NCBI RefSeq assembly: GCF_000372725.1
Contig: NW_005199935.1
Location: forward strand, 15,306-61,858
Direction of reading: 5' to 3'
DNA: 46,553 nt
Origin: Emiliania huxleyi CCMP1516
Lineage: Eukaryota; Haptophyta; Isochrysidales; Noelaerhabdaceae
Shown here: positions 41,205 through 46,553 of the stretch, in pieces
Numbering within the stretch: the first letter of the stretch is position 1
Layout: each line of letters starts with the position of its first letter
Made by a program: the position numbers and the translations under genes
Notes under the pieces: generated by a model
The model's database searches: none
What the model saw: only the letters and a program-made list of their open reading frames with translations
Told to the model about the DNA's origin: nothing

Positions 41205-43173
41205 ATGGAGGCGTCGGCCAACTCCGTTCGGTCGCCCACCTCCTCAGCGCTCCTGCGCGAGCCGTTGCTCAAGTCCTCCGGAAGCAAGGTGACCTTGAGG
41301 ATCGCCTCCTCCTCCTCGCAGTCCAAGCTGCCCAAGATCGACGACGAGGAACGCGCAGCAGCAAAGTCGTTCGTCCAGCAGCTGCGGCAGCTGCCGAATG
41401 AGGTGTACGTGGTCCTTCTTGTGGATTTCTTGAACTCGTACAGGTCCTTCGGGTTTCGCGCCGTGCAGTACCAGTACCTCACAAACGTTTTTGGCCTCTC
41501 GGATCTCGAGGCGGGCTCGCTACTTGGCATGCAGGCATGGCTGCTCGTCGTCTTTGGCATCCTTGGCGCGATGCTCGTCGACGCCTTTGGTGTGCGCGCG
41601 ACGGCGCTGAGCGCGCTGAGCGTGTCCGTCGTCTCGCGTGGCTTGCTCGCGTTTGGCCGCTCGAGGGAGACCATGACCTTCGCGCTCCTCGGCCTCTCAC
41701 CCTGGGGAGGCGGTGCTCTCCACCAGCATATACACGGTCGCCCTCAAGAAACTCACGACCCGTGCCAACCGCGCGTTCGCCTTTGGCATCCAGTACGGCG
41801 TGTTCAATCTGTCGGGGGCGCTCGCGGACGTTGCCGCGGACATGCTGCGTCCTCACGACTTCAAACTGCCCGACTGGCTCCCCAGGAGCGTCCTCGGAGG
41901 CTACACCCACATGTCCGGGCTGCGTGTGCACGTGCTTGTCACCTGGTTCGCCGTGCTCGCGGCGCTGGCGGTCGTGGTCCCTCTGCTCTTCGACTCGATG
42001 GTCGTGCCGACGGAGGAGACGGATCGGCCAGAGGGCCGCGCGGCCGCCGCCTTCCCGACCAGCTCGTCTGGCGGCTACTCGTCGCCACCGCCCTTCACCC
42101 CGGCCGAGCTCGCCAGCCTTCGAGATCGGGCGACCGCCGAGGAGCGGACGCGCGGCTTCCTCATTGCGAGAGCTCCAAAGGCGAAGCCGCCGCTGCCGTC
42201 GCTCGCCCCGAGCCCAATCTTTGGGCGTGCCAACGTGGAGGCCCTCGAGAAGGCCACCTCGCCCAAGTCTTGGCTAGCGGCCGCCAGCGCGTCCCTCTTA
42301 CGAGCCGCGGAGAATATCCGCGACCTCTGCGCGCTGCGTGAGTTCTGGCGGGCGCTGTGGCTCTCGATCTGCCTGATACTGCTCTCGAAGCAGTGGGGTG
42401 ACATGGACCAGCTACTTCCGGCCTTCCTCGAGCGCCACTTTGGCGTCAACTCGCCGATCTTCACCATCCACAGCATCAACATGTGGGTCTGCATGGTCGG
42501 GCCGAGCGTCGCCGCCTCCCTCACCGCGCATCTCGACGACTTCCGCGTGATGCTGCCGGGGATGTGGCTGATGGCCTTCTCCCCCGTCTGGCTGGCCTAC
42601 GACCCGGGCATCCCGGCGTCCATCACGTGGGTGTTCCTCCTCTCCGTCGGCGAAGTGATCTGGTCGCCGCGCCAATCGGCGTGGGTGGCCAACTTGGCAC
42701 CCGACGGACGAGAGGGAGTCTTCCTCGCCCTACTCTCACTCAAGACGCTGGTGACCGCGCTGCCGAGCACCATGCTCAACGGGTGGCTGAACATGCACTT
42801 CCAGCCCAACTGCGAGTCGTGTCGCGACACGATCGGCCACTTCTGCTCCGAGTCACTCAACATCAGCGCGGGCGACGCGCAGAGCCTCGGCGTCAACACC
42901 GCCGTCCCTATGCACGCGTGCCGCGCCGAGGAGAGCGGGCACCTCTGCGTCGGCGGCGACTTCAGCCCACGCCTCGTGACACCCCTCGACTCATCATCGT
43001 TCCTGCAGTGCCCGAGCACGTGCGTCGAGTGCCCCGGCTGGGAGAGCCACGCGTCTGAGATGTGGTTCATCGTTCTCATCTGCTCCATCTCGTCGCCCCT
43101 CATGGTCTCACTCAGCCTCAGGTTCCTGCGCGGCGAAGACGACAAGGCCACGTCAGCGTGTCGTATAGAATAG
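41205..43173 (+). CDS. Major Facilitator Superfamily transporter, one frameshift
   Basis: ATG at 41205 (MEASANSVRSPTSSALLRE); stop at 43173. About 12 hydrophobic segments, including VYVVLLVDFLNSY, WLLVVFGILGAMLVDAFG, a LSALSVSVVSRGLLAFGRS segment, LVTWFAVLAALAVVVPLLF, ALWLSICLILLSKQWGDMDQ, MWVCMVGPSVAASL, SITWVFLLSVGEVIWSPRQS and MWFIVLICSISSPLMVSLSL. The layout is two six-helix halves with a long cytosolic loop of about 150 residues, as in MFS carriers. A Cys-rich extracellular-type loop precedes the last helix (CPSTCVECPGW). The reading frame shifts at 41700, in a CACCCT run: dropping one C joins FALLGLS to PGEAVLSTSIYTVALKKL. This is either a sequencing error or a fresh mutation. No intron found. 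Substrate unknown. Confidence 0.8.
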
Positions 43174-44900
43174 AGGCCGCATGTCTCTTTGCCTAGGTTC
43201 CGTCGGCTTCTAAGAGGTCCCGATGTCTTTTGGGACCTACTACGATAGTATTTGTGAACGCAACAAAAAGAAGACAAAAGAAGACAGATGTTACTTGGTC
43301 TGATTACTCCAGGCTAGTTCCAATTCACTCTGACACGCTAATCTTGAAAACGCGTCCAACGGAGCTCCGAGTTGCTCCCAGCGGAATCCCCCGCGCTTCC
43401 TGCGGCCATGGCCGATGATACTAGTATGAGAGGTCATCTGGCTACCGCGAGCGCGACTCAACTCGCCGACATCGTCCGATGATTGTGCCTCAAAGTCAGC
43501 CTCCGGAGGCTATCGTGGGGTCGAGCCGGCGGTAGCCGTGACATGTGGTTCCACCACCCCTCGCAGGCTTTGCCTCTGACCGCCACCGTTCCCAGGCTGC
43601 CTAATGGGATGGAAAGGAAGGCTGGGCGAGCGTATAGAAGCGTGCTCGACCTCGTCGTGGCAACCTGCACGGCAGCGCTGGTAGGCGCGATGAGCGTCGT
43701 GCCACCTGACCCAAGACGGGTCGCAGGCGTCGTACCGAGCGTGTCGAGACCGTGCCCTGATGTGATCTGCACGGGTGAGTCACGTCGGCGTCAAAGGAGC
43801 GACGTGCGACCTGTCAGAGCTTGATCTCCGATCTCAGCGGCGTCGAGTCGTCTCCGGCGCGCGACAAAGGTACATACCCAGGGCGCGGTGTGCGCCCGTC
43901 CACTCGGCGGGGTCGCAGCTGCCTCTGGACGGCACCGAGATGTACCTTTTTGCGCAAATGGTCAAATCAAGGTTTTGTAACGCGAGCTGTGCCACAGTGA
44001 AATGGAACTAGCCCCAGAGTAAAGCCTCTCATCGTTGCCCTTCGGCGTCATCTCCTCCGCCAACGCCGACACCGTCGATATGCTCTGTTCGGTGCCCGTG
44101 TGATGGGCTGCTGCACAAAGGTAAAGGTAAAGGTACAGTGATGAAAAAATGAACTCTCGTAGCTCCGTAGTGGGCCGTACGGTCCTATCTAATCGATGTT
44201 GTTTCGTTGATCTGTCGAGATCTCAGTCAAACTTGACAGACAGACGATCGATCAAACTCGGCGGTGTCTATAAACGCCCTCGTTGTAGCAAAAGTTGATG
44301 TACTACCTGTATGTATCACGCGTGGTATATGAGTCTCATCATAAATGAGCGATCGCAACCAACCACAAACGAGCTCATCATCATGATGGGCAAACCCCGC
44401 AAAGTGACCCGTTTTTACCCACCCACGCCCGTGCGCGCGTATCTTAGCTAGGTACGCGGCCACACGCGCTGGCGCGCACGGCAACCGGGACTTACACGCG
44501 CGACACGAGGGACTGTGTATCCGTGCCTGCCTCGGGGGAGAATAGCCGCCCTCACCCGCTGCCGCGCATCGAGCTCGGCGGGGCTGATACGTGTCATTCT
44601 GTGCCGGCGCGTATCTTAGCCAAGATACGCGGCCACACGTGCAGACGCGTATAGCGGTACTCGCGCCCACACCCGTGCAGCCGCCTATCTTGGCCAACAT
44701 AGGCGGCTGCACTCGCAGCCGCGTACCGCGTGACATACACGCCCACGCATGGGGCGCGATGTTCCCCTAGATAGGCGCCCACACGTGTAGCGGCGTATCT
44801 CAACATCCCTCTGTGCACGTGCCAGCGCGAGTCGCCTTCGCCGACGGGCCGTTTCACGCGCTCACGCCCGCCTGTGCGGTGACTTTCTCGCAGCCCGTGG
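43174..44900. other. long spacer, no gene seen, with palindrome cluster
   Basis: Open frames here are short and featureless. Lower GC near 43200-43330 and 43950-44350, with GGTAAAGGTAAAGGTA at about 44119-44135. 44435-44810 holds the palindrome cluster. Confidence 0.5.
44435..44810. repeat. cluster of related palindromes
   Basis: 44435-44458 (CGCGTATCTTAGCTAGGTAC plus GCG), 44608-44631 (CGCGTATCTTAGCCAAGATA plus CGCG, perfect) and 44677-44710 (CCGCCTATCTTGGCCAACAT centre, 34 nt, one mismatched pair). The first two are followed by the same GCGGCCACACG. A weaker fourth lies near 44765-44805. Confidence 0.85.
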
Positions 44901-44939
44901 CCGCTGCTGACAAACCTACTGCTGGTGGTGGTGCTCCGC

Positions 44940-45724
44940 GACCTCCAGTGGCAGCGCAATCTACAGCTGCGAGGGTCTGCTCAACGAACTCGGGATAGCC
45001 GACCTCAGTACGTTCGAGGCTTTGCTCTTGCACGATACAGGCGCGGTGGCTGCTCGACGCGATCCGAAGCACCGCTGCAGCCGCAGAGGCTGGTGCGGCG
45101 GCTTATGCCAGCTCGGCCACGAGCAATGTTGTTGTGTCCCCAAGCAGCGCTGATGTAATCTCCGCGGAGCACAAGGGCAGCTTCTCCCGCACTCTCGTCA
45201 GCACAGACGCGCAAACCACGCTAAAGGGCTCGGACATCCATGCAGCTGTGAGTAGTGCGAGTGCTGAGATGCTGCTCCGGCAGGAGTTGGAAGAGAAGTT
45301 GCGGTCACAGACCAAGGTGTCGCTTCTGATCAGCGCTCTGCGGGCGCTGTGAAGAGGGCGCTCGCGTCGGCGCGGGCTGAGAGCTTGCTGCGGCACAAGA
45401 GCTGAGGCGCTCCGACCGCGACAACCTGAGGACAGCGCAGCAGGCTGCTAAACGCGACATCAAAGCGGCCGAGCGGATGGCCGACGAGGTAAAACACGCA
45501 GCTCGAGCTGATTTTGAGAGGTGTATCGGCGAGATGCGTGCCAAGATGCAGGCTGAGCGGCTGCGCGAGCAGCTCGACGCGCTGCAGATTTCGATGGAGG
45601 CAGAGGCGAGGCGCGCTGATGCCGCAGCTCGAGGCGGAGAGGTCAAGGCGCTGCACAACATCAACAAGATGGAGGGGATTATGCATATTTTCCTCTACTT
45701 ATACACATATTTTGGGCCAATATA
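44940..45724 (+). pseudogene. frameshifted coiled-coil protein relic
   Basis: Protein-like segments follow one another in different frames: NELGIADLSTFEALLLHDTG near 44978; SSADVISAEHKGSFSRTLVS and SAEMLLRQELEEKLRSQTK to about 45351; AVKRALASARAESLLRHK to about 45400; and ELRRSDRDNLRTAQQAAKRD with MRAKMQAERLREQLDALQIS to the stop at 45724. Charged heptad-like helices dominate. At least three frame changes in 800 bp and no splice sites at the joins suggest a decayed gene, though sequence errors are possible. Family unknown. Confidence 0.5.
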
Positions 45725-45982
45725 GTGTTAGTGACTTCTAATTGTTAAGAGATAATACGCGGACGTCGGAGACGAGAAAAATGTGAGCCGGCTGCGCTCG
45801 AACAGCCGCTCGTAATCAATACACATAGAGTAACGCGCGCCAGCGAGAGCGGAGATGCAGCGTTTGCGTGTGGGCCCGTACGGCTTTATCGCTGCGGCCC
45901 CCCGCAACCCGCCAAGCCAAAATGACACAGCGCCGCCACCGCCGCTCCCCGCGTTTTCCGGACGCTAAGTGGGCGCAAACGG

Positions 45983-46553
45983 TCACGTCGCCCCCATCTC
46001 CACCGCCATGCCGACCGCCTCGCCTGCTCGCTCGGCCGACGCACCCGTCGGAGCCTCCTGCTGCCTCGCCGCCTGGCCGCCCGCGCCACCCTGCCCCGCA
46101 GCGCCCGGCTGCCCCGGCTGCCCCGGCTGCCCCGCCGCTACCGCCGCCGGATCGAGGGGCGGCGCCGGCGCCGGCGCCGCGCTGCCCGCGCCCGCCGCCG
46201 CCGCGTCCACCGCGCCGCGCAAGGTGGGCGCCATCGCGTAGCCCCCGTCCGGCGTCGGGACGAGGTAGGCGGACGGTGCCGCTTGCCCCGCCGCTTGCCC
46301 CGCCGCTTGCCCCGCCGCTTGCCCCGCCGCTTGCCCCGCCGCTTGCCCCGCCGCTTGCCCCGCCGCTTGCCCCGCCGCTTGCCCCGCCGCTTGCCCCGCC
46401 GCTTGCACCGCCGCGGACGCCTCGCCAGCAGAGGCCGCGCCCCGCTCTGCGGAGGCCTCGCTGCTCCGCGACGCGCCGCCCTCTGCGGAGGTCGACGCCG
46501 ACAGCCGCGGCGCCTGCGAGCGAGGCGCCTGCCACCGGCGCGACACGAGCAGC
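45983..46553 (-). CDS. Ala/Gly/Gln-rich protein with AAGQ repeats, 5' partial
   Basis: Stop at 45983; the frame is open to the window edge, where the 5' end is cut. About 190 residues visible. A Ser/Ala/Glu-rich start is followed by eleven AAGQ repeats from a 12-bp tandem unit, then a segment of more normal composition (SAYLVPTPDGGYAMAPTLRG, then AVDAAAAG), a QPGQPGQPGAAGQGG collagen-like stretch and ERAGEAVGMAVEMGAT. I recognise no family. It may be a surface or matrix protein; the repeat is certain, the function is not. Confidence 0.55.
   Translation of the reverse strand, partial: LLVSRRWQAPRSQAPRLSASTSAEGGASRSSEASAERGAASAGEASAAVQAAGQAAGQAAGQAAGQAAGQAAGQAAGQAAGQAAGQAAGQAAPSAYLVPTPDGGYAMAPTLRGAVDAAAAGAGSAAPAPAPPLDPAAVAAGQPGQPGQPGAAGQGGAGGQAARQQEAPTGASAERAGEAVGMAVEMGAT
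46281..46406. repeat. 12-bp tandem repeat GCTTGCCCCGCC
   Basis: Ten to eleven almost perfect 12-bp units, in frame with the minus-strand protein (AAGQ). Confidence 0.95.

Overview
The window looks like nuclear DNA of a GC-rich unicellular alga. Most genes have introns, the protein families are eukaryotic (ELM2/SANT, EH and PH domains, F-box, U-box, chromo and AP2 domains), coding is strongly GC-biased, and the spacers carry long TG, GA and CA microsatellites. A haptophyte of the Emiliania/Chrysochromulina kind is my best guess; a pelagophyte is an alternative. This is inference from style and families, not a species identification. There is one assembly gap (25131-25230).

Layout. 1-1926: 3' part of an ELM2-SANT chromatin gene (+). 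2330-4654: intronless F-box/RCC1-repeat gene (-). 4655-6670: microsatellites and repeats. 6671-7601: small secreted or membrane protein in three exons (+). 7602-8992: spacer with a 158-bp tandem duplication and a hairpin. 8993-12066 (-): an RsuA/RluB-type pseudouridine synthase running without a visible stop into a 2OG-Fe(II)-oxygenase-like region, possibly one fused gene. 13548-17379: clusters of an 11-bp repeat next to a decayed LINE-like retroelement, endonuclease end included, of visibly lower GC. 17525-19114: F-box protein with fifteen 22-residue repeats and a SAP-like tail (+). 19130-22350: tandem and dispersed repeats, and a weak CHCH-like candidate. 22351-24911: polyQ/EH/PH endocytic-adaptor-like gene (-). 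24947-25867: gap and assembly artefact. 25868-26635: Gly/Met-rich protein (-). 27685-30414: seven AP2-like domains, chromo and SAM (-). 31692-34364: ankyrin/U-box protein (-). 34380-36620: repeats and gene fragments. 36626-39887: MSP130 / choice-of-anchor-I-like membrane glycoprotein in six exons (+). 41205-43173: MFS transporter with one frameshift (+). 43174-45980: palindrome cluster and a frameshifted coiled-coil relic. 45983 to the edge: Ala/Gly/Gln-rich protein (-).

Two themes link the region. First, many introns are GC-AG, and donor and acceptor repeat the same exon-side bases (AG|GCG ... AG|GCG). In one gene the repeat is 25 bp with an intron of exactly one repeat period; in another, copies of the next exon's start lie inside the intron. 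This points to introns born by duplication or introner insertion. Second, the large repeat-receptor genes (F-box/RCC1, F-box/22-mer/SAP, ankyrin/U-box, AP2/chromo/SAM) are intronless, and A-tract/GAATT motifs or copies of a dispersed repeat family lie just upstream of their starts.
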